Shown here: one piece after another, positions 46,355 through 57,300 of the stretch | Layout of the letters: each line of letters starts with the position of its first letter | Numbering within the stretch: the first letter of the stretch is position 1 | Assembly (NCBI RefSeq): GCF_000143535.2 | Contig: NC_037315.1 | Coordinates: 2,046,001-2,110,000, forward strand | From: Botrytis cinerea B05.10 | Taxonomy: Eukaryota; Ascomycota; Leotiomycetes; Helotiales; Sclerotiniaceae | Reading direction: 5' to 3' | DNA: 64,000 nt | Notes under the pieces: model-generated | Told to the model about the DNA's origin: nothing | Seen by the model: only the letters and a program-made list of their open reading frames with translations | The model's database searches: none | Translations under genes and position numbers: made by a program

Positions 46355-48277
46355 ATGTCGCCTTCTGCGGTTGCTTTGGAAACACAGGGGATTGGTGGTG
46401 CTGCAAATCCCAAAATTATGCCTTCATCTTCATCGTTTGCGGAGGCGCCAGCTTCAACGACCATCGATGCAAAGGCAAATGGTGATGGTTTGGCTCAAAA
46501 CAAATCTTCTTTGCCATTCAGGCCCACTCCTCAGCCCTCTTTCAAGATAGAAGACCACCCAATCGATATTGTTAAACCACTGAAGGTCTGTAACTATCTA
46601 AAATCTTGTTTCTTTACGGTACACTGATCAATAATTGAATAGGTTGCAGTTATTGGTGCCGGTCTTGCTGGAATCAACGCAGGTATACTTTTGCCTGCTA
46701 AAGTGCCTGGAATTCAACTCACAATCTTCGAGAAGAATGCCGATGTTGGTGGGACTTGGTTTGAAAATATCTATCCAGGAGTTCGTTGCGACATACCTGC
46801 AAACGTATATCAATCAACATTTGAGCCTAATACACAATGGTCCGAAGAATATGCACAAGGAAAAGAAATCAGAGAATACTGGCAAAATGTTGCAAGAAAG
46901 CATAACGTATACAATTATCTTAAATTTAATCGCAAGATTAATGGGGCAGTCTGGGATGAGGAGAATGCACAATGGACATTGAGTATCGAGAATGTTGAGA
47001 ACGAAGAGAGAACGGAAGAACAATTTGATGTAGTTATTACGGCAATCGGTAGATTCAATGCTTGGAAGCTCCCGGACTACCCTGGTATCAGCGATTACAA
47101 AGGACATCTTCGTCATTCTTCGAATTGGGATCCAAACTTTGATCCCACAGGTAAAACCGTCGCGGTCCTTGGAAATGGTGCTAGCGGTCTGCAAGTGGTT
47201 CCAAATCTTCAAAAAGTTGTGAAGCATTTAGATCATTATGCACGTAGCAAGACTTGGATTGCAGGATCTTTTGGTGGTGAAGGTGCAGGCAGAAGACTAG
47301 AGCCGAATTATTTTTCTCCGGATCTTCTCAAATCATTCGAAGATCCAGAGACTTATCAAAAATTTCGAAAAGAGCTCGAGGGAAAGTTCTATGGCCGATT
47401 TGCCGCTCTATTCAAAGGGACAGAGGAAAACAAGAAACTTGAGGAAGATTTCCGAAACTTGATGGCAGAACGTTTAAAAAAGAAGCCAGAGTTGTTAGAT
47501 GCTATTGTTCCAGACTTTGCGCCGAATTGCCGTCGTTTGACGCCCGGACCCGGCTATCTAGAGGCTTTGACTGAGGAAAACGTATCTTTTATTCAAACTC
47601 CTATCGAGAGATTTACCGAGGAAGGCATTGTTACAATTGATGGCGTTGAAAGAAAGGTCGATGCAGTGATATGCTCCACAGGAGCAAATATTGATATGCG
47701 ACCACCATTTCCAATTGTTGCATTTGGTCATAATCTACGCGATGCATGGGATCCTGACCCTCTTACGTATCTTGGAGTCGCATCGCCTTCCTTTCCCAAC
47801 CTTCTTTTTGTCTCCGGACCCAATGCTCATGGAACAAGTGGTACAGTTCCAAATCAAACCGAAACACAAATAACTTACTTGGCCAAGATACTGCGAAAGG
47901 TTAGCCAGCAGAGCATCAAGACCTTCGTCCCGTCCAAGGAAGCGACAAATGATTTTATCGCTTATAGTGATGCTTTCTTTCCTAGAACAGTATGGACAGA
48001 TAATTGTAAATCATGGGCAAACTCTGGCAGACCAGGAGGACGAATTCATGGTCACTGGCCTGGAAGTGCATCGCATGTTAATTTTATAAGAAAAGATCCC
48101 AGGTGGGAAGATTGGGAATATACCTATAAATCCAAAACTGGAAATAGATTTGCATATCTAGGAAATGGCTGGACGGTAAAGGAGACGATTGCGGGTAGTG
48201 ACTTGACTCCATATCTCAAACGTCCAGATCAGATTGACTTGAGAAGTTATCATGAAGAATGGTTTGAAGGCCTATAG
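46355..48277 (+). CDS. Baeyer-Villiger-type flavin monooxygenase
   Basis: An FAD/NADPH-dependent monooxygenase inserting oxygen next to a carbonyl (Baeyer-Villiger oxidation) or on heteroatoms. Exons 46355-46585 and 46643-48277 join in phase to 621 residues. The first exon is a 77-residue Ser/Pro/Ala-rich extension. Exon 2 starts in the FAD Rossmann motif (VAVIGAGLAGINAG), followed by FEKNADVGGTWFENIYPGVR and DIPANVYQ. The BVMO fingerprint appears as YKGHLRHSSNWD (F/Y-x-G-x3-H-x3-W-D; 47097-47132), and a second Rossmann motif GNGASG begins at about 47171. Further family marks are VICSTGAN, FVSGPNAHGTSGTVPNQ and GGRIHGHWPGS. All cofactor motifs look intact. Fungal BVMOs act in secondary metabolism or in breakdown of ketones and steroids; the substrate here is not indicated. 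Partner genes on both sides are the FMN monooxygenase and a transporter. Confidence 0.93.
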
Positions 48278-48853
48278 AGTAGATCGTGTCAGATAACATA
48301 GAATTTTCCATATCCTACAAATCTTATACCACAAACTTTGCGGTACGGTAAAGGCCTGCCGGACACGAAAAACTGCTGCTTAACTTCATCGAGCTGTTAA
48401 ACTGCCGATTCTGAATTCCTGGTACCCATCTTCCCCTGATAAAATCCAGCAATCTGGTTCACACCAGGAAGTTCAAGATTCGAATTTTCTTACCACAAGA
48501 AAGGTCTAGATCAATTCAAGCCAAACAGACTTCACCAAAAAGATTAAAAGATTTTCTCAACGGGGCCAATAGAAGAATGTAGACAAGCGTATCTGCTTAT
48601 CGTTTGCCAAACCACTCTAATGCACCGTTAGTCCAAGTATAATGTTCGTCATGACAAGGTTTCTATTCCGTGCTCGTCACGCCATGTAACCGAGGCGGTA
48701 AATACATGTGTACCGACTTCTGACTTCAATATGAGTACCGTGCATGCATATTTTAGAAATTTTTAGATAAATAAAATGGTATAGGGCCCCAGTATTGAAT
48801 CTGTACTTCTGTGTTGCGCATATCTCGACTCATTTGCCGCTACATTGAGAATC
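48278..48853. other. Intergenic between BVMO and transporter
   Basis: The two plus-strand genes are about 575 bases apart; the transporter promoter must be here. No specific motif was identified. Confidence 0.55.
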
Positions 48854-50521
48854 ATGGCGTCTGATAAATCAGGAGCACTCGATACTTCGTTGTCTTCGGA
48901 TAATGAAGCTTTACCTGTACCAAGGGAAAAGCAACCAGGTACGTCTTAATTCTTCTTCCCGTATCCCTTTTTATGTGTGTACAATCCTGACAAATTAACA
49001 GTAAAATGGTACCGTTCCACCCTTTATAACTCCATAATTCTTGGAATCTGTAATTTTCTGGCCCCGGGTATCTGGGGTGCCATGAACAGTCTAGGCGCCG
49101 GTGGTGAAGAATCTCCTCATCTCGTTAATGCCGCCAATGCTCTCACCTTCTGTCTAATGGTGCTATCTTGTTTCTTCTCCTCCGTTCTTGTTAAGTACAT
49201 CGGTATTAAAGCCGCTCTCATTTTTGGCACTATCGGCTATGCCCCTTATGCCGCTGGTCTCTACTGCAATAATCGATATGGCAACGAATGGCTTGTACTT
49301 CTCGGTGCCGCCCTCTGCGGTATCTCTGCAGGCGTATTCTGGATGGCTGAAGCAGCCATCGCGCTCAGTTATCCGGAGCCAGAGAATCAAGGAAGATTTC
49401 TGGGGCTGTGGTTGAGTTTCCGTGTTGCGGGACAGGTACTCGGGGGTGTTATCAACCTGGCTCTTAATGCGGATAATTCGGGCAAAGGAAAGGTATCGTA
49501 TAACGTATATCTTGTATTCATTGCCCTACAAGCCTTGGGACCCTTTGCAGCACTTCTCCTTACACCACCTGAAAAGGTCCAGCGAACTGATGGAGTGATA
49601 CCCAATCTTCGCATTTCCGAATCAAGCTGGAGAGAAATAAAACTTACATCGAAATTATTTATAAGTAAATATTTTTTGTTATTGGTGCCGGTTATCGCGC
49701 AAGGTGTTTACAGTGAGGCGGTTATGTTTACGTACGAGTCTGTTTGGCTTAGTGTTCGAGGAAGAGCATTAGGTTCATTTCTTTCGGGTATTGTGGCAAT
49801 GATTTCTGGTAATTTGTTGGGTGCATTCTTGGATCGGGAGAAGTGGTCGTTGAAGAAGAGAGCGAGGTGGTCTTTTATTGTTATTTTGGGCTTGCAGGGT
49901 GTAAGTACCATCCGCTCTTTGATTTTCCAGTATCTAGTTACTGACTCCTACATTTCAGGTGTGGTGGATATGGGGAACCGTCCTGGTGACAAACTACTGG
50001 GGACAAAATCCGCTACCAGTATATGATTGGACGGATGGCGGAGCATTCGTTAGAACCTTTCTTTTATTTTTAGGATGGGTCTCTGGGTTTCAACTCAATT
50101 ATCTATTCTTGTGAGTTTCTCCTACTTACTAAACCTTAGTTTCTATCCATACATAAACACTTCTAAATAAGTAAACACTAACAACAACTAGATACTTCCT
50201 TGTGGGAAACCTTGCCAAAACTCCTGAAGAAGTAGTAAGAATCGCAGCACTACTTCGAGGAACTGAATCAGCTGTTCAGGCTGTTAGTGTAAGTACCCCC
50301 TGTCACATTGACAATTCTCATCGATATTGTGTTGTAACTAACGAATTGTATAGTACGGTCTGAATAGTATCACAGTTATGGGTGATATCGGGGGTGTATA
50401 TCTCAACTTCGGCCTTTGGGGATTAGCGTTGATTCCAGGATGGTTACTGGTGAAAGAAATTGGAGTAAGTCTTGGGGATAGCAAGATTGCGAGGGAGAGG
50501 GAAGTTATTGAAAGATCGTGA
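48854..50521 (+). CDS. UNC93-like major facilitator transporter
   Basis: Five exons, 48854-48938, 49002-49900, 49959-50110, 50192-50288 and 50354-50521, join in phase to 466 residues. The first exon is a hydrophilic Ser/Asp-rich N-terminus. The rest is a run of hydrophobic segments compatible with a 10-12 helix carrier. Marks of the UNC93-like family are LGICNFLAPGIWGAMNSLGA near the first helix, FSSVLVKYIGIKAALIFG, GISAGVFWMAEAAIALSYPE, and a Phe/Gly-rich helix ...WDREKWSLKK-like cytosolic loop at FLDREKWSLKKRARW. The last exons give YGLNSITVMGDIGGVY and NFGLWGLALIPGWLLV. Substrate is unknown; fungal members are mostly uncharacterised. It sits just downstream of the BVMO in the same direction, so it may move that pathway's substrate or product (inference). 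Confidence 0.9.
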
Positions 50522-50714
50522 AGAGAGAGACAGCTGAGTGATTGGATTTAGATAACTTAGGATTCAATTTTGAGATTGCAGATAGATTTGTTTAATTTTA
50601 TGGATTAGGAGCTCATGACTTTAGTAATATATCATTCATTACTCTTATGAAACTTCACATATTCTCTGCTTAACACTTTTCTGAGTGGGAACCGACGCAC
50701 CATTTATTTGAGTT
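50522..50714. other. Short intergenic, 3' flank of transporter
   Basis: Holds the transporter 3' end and runs into the SDR relic. No feature assigned. Confidence 0.5.
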
Positions 50715-51041
50715 TCAATGGGCGAGCATAGCATATTGGAATTTGCCGGCGTTGGTGATCGAAACATCCAGACCTTTCCTATCTAATTGAATTTCTACTT
50801 GGGCAACAGCGTGTTTGATAGAGACCTCGCTAGTGACTTCGAATTTGATGATGCCCATTCTATTAGACGATTCGCAGGCTAGCTCTTGAAGCTGAGAAGC
50901 TTCTCTCCGAGCTATTGCAAAAACCTCGGAAATTTGCGACGAAGGAAGTTCAGCGACTTGACGAGTGATTTCAAAACCGAGATCGTGAGATGCACCAGCT
51001 GTGAGGTACGATGATAAGGTGGCATTTTGAAAGGTAGACTG
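50715..51041 (-). pseudogene. Short-chain dehydrogenase/reductase relic (N-terminal third)
   Basis: A stop-free stretch of about 108 codons on the minus strand with no ATG at the expected place reads QSTFQNATLSSYLTAGASHDLGFEITRQVAELPSSQI as its first half (split here: LTAGASHDLGFE is the changed TGxxxGxG cofactor loop). It continues through RREASQLQELACESSNR, IIKFEVTSEVSIKHAVAQVE and KGLDVSITNAGKFQYAML to a stop at 50715. The NNAG motif survives as TNAG. Then nothing of the active site (YxxxK) or the last two thirds is seen nearby. Thus the start codon and a large C-terminal part are lost, and the first glycine motif is altered. It is not detected by simple ATG-to-stop calling. It lies between the transporter and the P-loop relic. 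Confidence 0.8.
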
Positions 51042-52837
51042 GTTTTATGTATGTAGAATCATATTATGAAGTGGTGCTTAGATAACTGAAAAGGTAAATA
51101 AAGAGTCGAGAATTCAATGCTTACTTATAAATAACTGATGGCAGTCAAATATTGTCACGATCCTTCACATAGCTGGATGAACAATCAATTCCATTATTTT
51201 CCGTCAAACGATTTGAAATCACTCATACATGGTATACAACATGGGAGTCGCAATTTGAAGCCACCTACTACCTAGTGTCTACTTTATTGCATGCTAAAAT
51301 GGATGTGCCACTTTCCAAATCCAATTGTTGTTGGTACATTAAGCTTTGGAATTGCCAAGAACCCATTCTCGTTCGCTTAGCTATGCCATTGGATGATAGA
51401 TTAGGGGTAGATTTGTAAGAATAGGATTCCTTTCGTAGTTAGTTCTGCTGTTCGATTCAGATTGCTTTTTAATAGCATCCTCACACATAGGAATAGTATC
51501 AACGTTGACGGTAGGGTAAGCCATCGATGCCCGGTATTTACTAGGAGAGTCACCTTCATCTGCAGAAAAACATACGGGAATTTCTCACAAGCCTCATCAA
51601 ACTAATTTTGATGACATCAATGTTGAACTTTCTATTATCAATGCTGAGAGAAATCTAGCAGATTACCAAGCTTTCAAATCAAAAGACTTTCCATTGAATT
51701 ACATCTCACTCACAACCAAGACATCGTAGCTGAGGCATCATCGTCTATTTTTCTTGCTTGTATATTGACTGTAAGATGAAAGTCCGTATCGAAACAAGCG
51801 GCGCTAGCTACCGAAGTTTGAAAAACAGTCGCACAAGAGATAATTCTCAATTCGGAAAGAAATTTTGATCTTCTATCGGAACTACTTCTCCACCTACACA
51901 ATACCAAGAGCAAAACTTCCTTCACCCATTTATCTCCATTCCAGCATTCACCCCCAAATATACGAGACGATAGTAATATGAATCAGGTATCGAATCCCTA
52001 AAATACTAATTCGATACTTTCTTCACAATACCAACTATGTTATACATCGATTTCTCCTTCTCACCACACACCCATCGTTAACTAATCCGCTGTCCAAATA
52101 TACTCTTCGAGTAACCACTCAAGTAGATCCAAGCTTTATTACTCAAATACGCTATCTGATCCCGATGCTAGATTGTCTAGTCCATAATCTAGAAAGGATA
52201 GGAACTGGCAGATTTTGTCAATAGTGAAAGTAAAGAAAAAGGTGCGTTTTCGGAGACGGCAAGAATGTTATAATTGAGATTTGAATAAGATTCCGAATCA
52301 CAAGATACTCCGGCGTTCTTTACAGCATAGAGACCATACATTTTAGTAAAGCTGTCTTGTTTTACATGGCTAACTTTTGCATCCGGGAGATCATCGCCCG
52401 GGATGTTAGATTCTCACGGTATCGAGTCACAATTCACAGTGAATGGGCATTTTTAACATAGTCAAATATTGGCTGTGTGTAACAGTATAATCCCCCTCGC
52501 CATTTCCATCAAGTATCTGATAGGGCTGTGCCGCATTGAGAGTAGCTATATCCGGCTAATCATTAGAGAGATGTGGCATCATCTCATCCACCGTGCCGCC
52601 TAGACACAACATATCGATTATCCGGAGCGGGGCAAGGATTCATTTCCTTTCATTTAGCTATCTATTCATATAGTCTCACCACCGACTACAAACATCTCGA
52701 TACTTCAACCCAAAAACCCCTAAAGCCTCCCAGCAAACCCACAAACCAGCAAAACCGACCACGAAAACAACATAACCGTGCCTTCCCATCCTCGAAAAAT
52801 TGATACCCTCCCCCCCATCACAAAACGAGAGCGTGAC
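51042..52837. other. Intergenic, no gene seen
   Basis: AT-rich with short frames only. No motif recognised. Relic sequence too decayed to read is possible. Confidence 0.55.
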
Positions 52838-53651
52838 ATGAAAGTCCTCTGTCTCAGTCTTTCTCGCACTCCCACTATGTATCCGTCTCACAATCACCCC
52901 ATCTATAATCTACAAAACTAACCATCTCCAGCCCTCACTCCAAGAAGCGCTCAATAAGCTAGGCTACAAAACCTATCATTTTCGAGTCGCAGCGCCTACA
53001 GAGTGACATATTCCATTATGACTCAAAGGATTCGATGCGAAGTTAAATGGTGCTGGAAAATCTTTTGGTCGCGATGAGTTTGATAAGATACTGGCGAGAT
53101 TTAGCGTGAGTTTCAATCTCGAAAATATCTTATATCTTGATATATACTGAAACAACTACCTACCTATCAAGCCATCACAGACATGCCAGCCGTGAACTTC
53201 TCATCGCATATCCTAATGCGAAAGTCATCCTGACGACCCGCAGTCCAGACAAATGGATCGAACCAGTTGAGCGATCAACGTACGCGGTTATCCATCCGCG
53301 TCTTTGGTCGATTCTCAAGATGCTTCTACCGACACGCGATGCTTCTCTCATTTCTCGCAAATATCGAACAGGAACCTCGTGACTTTTCGCTAACCAATCA
53401 CATAGGAAGCTCTCACATTCCGCCAACTTGTCCTATCCGCACTGACAGACTGGTCCGGTGGTAGACCGGAAGATCGCACTTTTCTCCGTGAAGAATTTGT
53501 CGCCTACAACGAGAACATCTGAAAACTTGCTCGGGGATGAATTCTTGAGTCCTCGCCCAAAGATGCTTGGGAACCACTTTGGAGTTTTCTGGACAAGCCT
53601 GTTCCGAAGGAATCTTATCCGTATGTCAACCCGGCTAGCAATGCATACAGG
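52838..53651 (+). pseudogene. P-loop sulfotransferase-like relic
   Basis: Pieces of a fungal P-loop protein of the PF17784-like sulfotransferase-like group are readable in the right order but in different frames. MKVLCLSLSRTPTM (52838) stands for the P-loop start. QEALNKLGYKTYHFRVAAPTE (after an apparent degraded intron) is followed by two in-frame TGA stops, then LKGFDAKLNGAGKSFGRDEF (near 53026-53085), ITDMPAV (near 53180), ELLIAYPNAKVILTTRSPDKW (near 53200-53260), and WEPLWSFLDKPVPKESYPYV (near 53570-53625). Stops, a frame change at VNFS/ELL, and loss of reading continuity after LPTRDASL show it is non-functional. Function of the intact group is poorly known; some databases mislabel them NAD-dependent epimerases. 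Confidence in relic identity is good, coordinates are approximate. Confidence 0.8.
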
Positions 53652-54384
53652 TTACTTGTGATTTCCATGGTATTTTTTATTCTTTTTCATCAAGTGCTCT
53701 CTCTAGATGAATCGATGCCGCGATAGTGGCATCAGCGACTTTACGATGGCTAAAGCACCGAATGAGATATTGCGTGCGGTCTTTTGGAATCCAAAGCACG
53801 AAAAGCGATACACGAGATGATGTCTCAGCACGAGAATTTATTTCTCCATTTACATTGAATCAATTTCACGGCTGTAATTTCTCATTTCTCCTTTCCATGA
53901 CGAGTATTGAAACAGATAAAATAAGAACATCGAAATCATCGCCCAATGATGGAGCTGGAAATAACACACTCGTGGATCCATCTATACACGCCAATATAAT
54001 ATAATATATTTCGTTTGAAAAGAAATGAAATAAAACGATAGGATAAATCCCCACCTTTTTCTTAAAGACCGCAAGTAACATCCCCCGGAATTCTCCAATG
54101 CCCAAATCCAGAATACCACAATATTCATAAGATAGAGATGAGTATGAAAGCTCGATAAAAATAAAAGGATTCATGAAAACACTAGTCTTATTTTTATGAT
54201 GCAATGCGACACAAGAAATTATAGAGAAAGGTGGTGCGATTCCGGCTTCAACATTTCCACAGATGGCAACATCATTTAATCATTATTTATCACTCAGATT
54301 CCTACTCCCGAATACTCCAATCAAACTCAAACTCAAAGATTCCCTTTCATTATCCATCCCCAAACATCCCAAACTCACAACCCC
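53652..54384. other. Intergenic, no gene seen
   Basis: Between the P-loop relic and the ABC transporter 3' end. The last 90 bases are C-rich on the plus strand. No supported gene. Confidence 0.55.
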
Positions 54385-57300
54385 CTACCCTGCAGCTCTC
54401 ACCAACTCCCCAAACCTACTCCCCTCCTCTCTGGCCAAAATCTCCGGGTTCCCCACCTCCACCACCACCCCCCGATCCATAACAACCACCCTCGCATAAT
54501 CCATCACCATCTCCAACCGATGACTAACGGCCACCACCGTATACCCCTCAAACTCCTCTCTAATAACCCCCGCCATAACCCTCTCCGTCTGCAAATCCAC
54601 ACTCGAGCTCACCTCATCCAGGAGCAAAATCCCCTTATCCACTCCCGCTCCTGCAACCCCCAAATTGCGCGCACGAATCCTCCTCCGCAGAAGAGCGCGG
54701 CCAAGAGAAAAAAGTTGTCGCTGTCCTGCGCTGAGAGTCGACGCATTCATGCCCGCATCCAGACCGCCGCGTTCTTGGATAAAGGCCCAGAGATCGACGG
54801 TTTCGAGGACGGCACGACATTCTGCGGGGGTGGAGATGTGAGAGGGGTCGAGATTGGTTTGGAATGTAGTGCCGTCGGGTAGGAAGACTGCTTCTTGAGG
54901 AACGGCGATGATGCGCTGACGGAGAGAGTCTCGGTTTATACAGCGAAGTGGTATGTTGTCGATGATTGCGTTTGCAGCAGTTTCTTGAGTGGGATCGAGG
55001 AGTTTGAGGAGGAGGGCGATCAGACTGGATTTCCCGCTGCCGGTACGGCCACAAATTGCAACTTTCTCTCCGGATGCAATGGTTAGATTGATGTTACGAA
55101 GAGCTAAGTTGGGTGTGCTATCGGTTGTATCTTCCACACTAGAAATGGTATTAGCTTTACTCGATAATAGACAATGCGTCCGTGGGGATTCTCATCTCTT
55201 ACTCGTAGCCTGCAGATACACCCTTCAATTCAACCACGCCACTATGAGGCCACTGTTCAGGAGGAACAATATCCTCTTCATCCTTATCTTCCGGTTTAAC
55301 ATTCTCATTAAACATTTTCAGTCGAGCGATTGCTCCAATTGAAGTTTCCAACTTAGTGTAATAAGTAACAATACCCGAAAGATTCTCTCCGAAACTAATA
55401 AGTGTATATAAAGAAGCACCGGCGAAACCAGAATCGGAGTGAAGTCGAACAGCAAGTGTTGTCACAACTACTGCCATAGCCATGACTACGAGGTCTAGAA
55501 CGAGGTTCAACCATTCTTGAATCATGAGCAGAAAATAGGCCGGTCGTTGACTAGCGTTGATTAGACGAGCGTTCTTCTGGACGTCATCAGAAACAAAACC
55601 TGGTTAATTGAAGCGTTAGCAACAACGACTTTTCTCCATCCAGAATGCTGCAAAACCATTAAAGATTGATTATTCATCTTGTGATATTGGAAGTTACTCA
55701 CCAAAAGCTCTCAGTGTTGCCATACCCCTAAGAGTATCAAGAAAATGCGTGCTAAACAACCATAAGTTAGCATGGGTATAATAACCAAGCGATGATATTC
55801 CAGTGCTGAACTTACTACAAAGGACTTTTCGCCTCAAGATCCAGCAATCTAAGCTGTCTAGACGTTCGTAGGTAAAATCGCTGCACAACATAAAGCAAAG
55901 CGCCCAGAAGCGGGTAGCTTATAGCCAAGTACACAGACGAGGTGAGCATAACGGCCATTTGACCGATTGCTTGAAACACCTATAATTTCCGCGTTAGACT
56001 ACGGCATCGGGCGAAACACATGTTGAAAGAGCTTCAAGGCAAATTTCAAGAAAACTCACACAAAACAAAGTATTCAGGGTTGCATCTGGCAACTCGGTAT
56101 CTATAAGATTTAGATCTTGAGAAAAGAGGTTCGTCACAACCCCGGTATCTGTCTTGGTAAAAAACCGCAGCGGTGCTCGGATAAGTGTTCGCAGGGCATC
56201 GTGATGAAGTTTAGCCCCTGCTTTCTTAACAGAAACGATGAAAAGTGTGATGCCAAGAAGAAGTAACGAGATGAGACCGCTGATTTGAAGCAACGCGTAT
56301 ATCCCAGCGTAGTAAGCGTGAGATTTAGAAAAAGTATCGTCAGTCCAATAATCAAGCCCTGAAATGTATGAAATTAGCGCTATGAAGCTTTGTGATTCGG
56401 AAAATATTCAAGCTCAGCGGGGAAATTGGACTGGAATTTCACTATGCAAAGATAGAATCGACTTACAAATTGTAGGGAAATTAGTAAAGAAGCCCCAAAG
56501 AGCAGCAAAAAACAAACTACACACTGCTGAAAACCAGCCCATACTCATAAAGTAGTGCTTGTACACCGTTCCATCACCCATTTGACGAGATTTATCTGCT
56601 TCCGGTGCAAGCGACAACACTTCAGCTGTCGTCGGCTTTTCTATCACATGTGACTCCGATCGACGGGGACTTTCCTTCGGCGTTATATTCTCTGACGAAG
56701 CCTCGCTCTCAGAAGAATCCTTCAATCCTAGACGTTGCACATAACCTTGCTTTCTCATCAGCTCATTGAAACTACCTTGCTCAACAATGGTTCCTTCTCC
56801 AAGTGTAATAATATGATCTGCTGCGGGTAAATGTCTAACGCTATGTGTGCAAAGCACAACTGTACAGCGTCGTTTTCGTAGGAGTCCGTTAGCACCAAAG
56901 ACCTGCTGGAATACCTTTTCCTCAGTATCCGCATCTAGACCACTGAATACATCATCTAGTACCAGTAGGTCAGACTGCAGATATAAGGCTCGTGCAAGAG
57001 AAACACGTTGCTTCTGACCTCCTGACAAAATGATTCCATCGGATCCGATACTTGTTTGGTCTCCTAGCGGGAGTGTTGCCAGATCAAAACTTAGCGAGAC
57101 AGCATTGATTACTTCGGCATATCTCTCGCTATCAAAAGGAGAAAATCCTATGATATTATCTCTAACCGACCCGTTATAGAGAAAAGCTGCTTGCTCGCAG
57201 AACCCAACGTGGGGAAACCTAGTGCTCAAAGATACATTACCTTCGCTAAAAGGAATCTCTCCAAGTAGTGCCTTGCAGAGCGTAGATTTGCCAGACCCAA

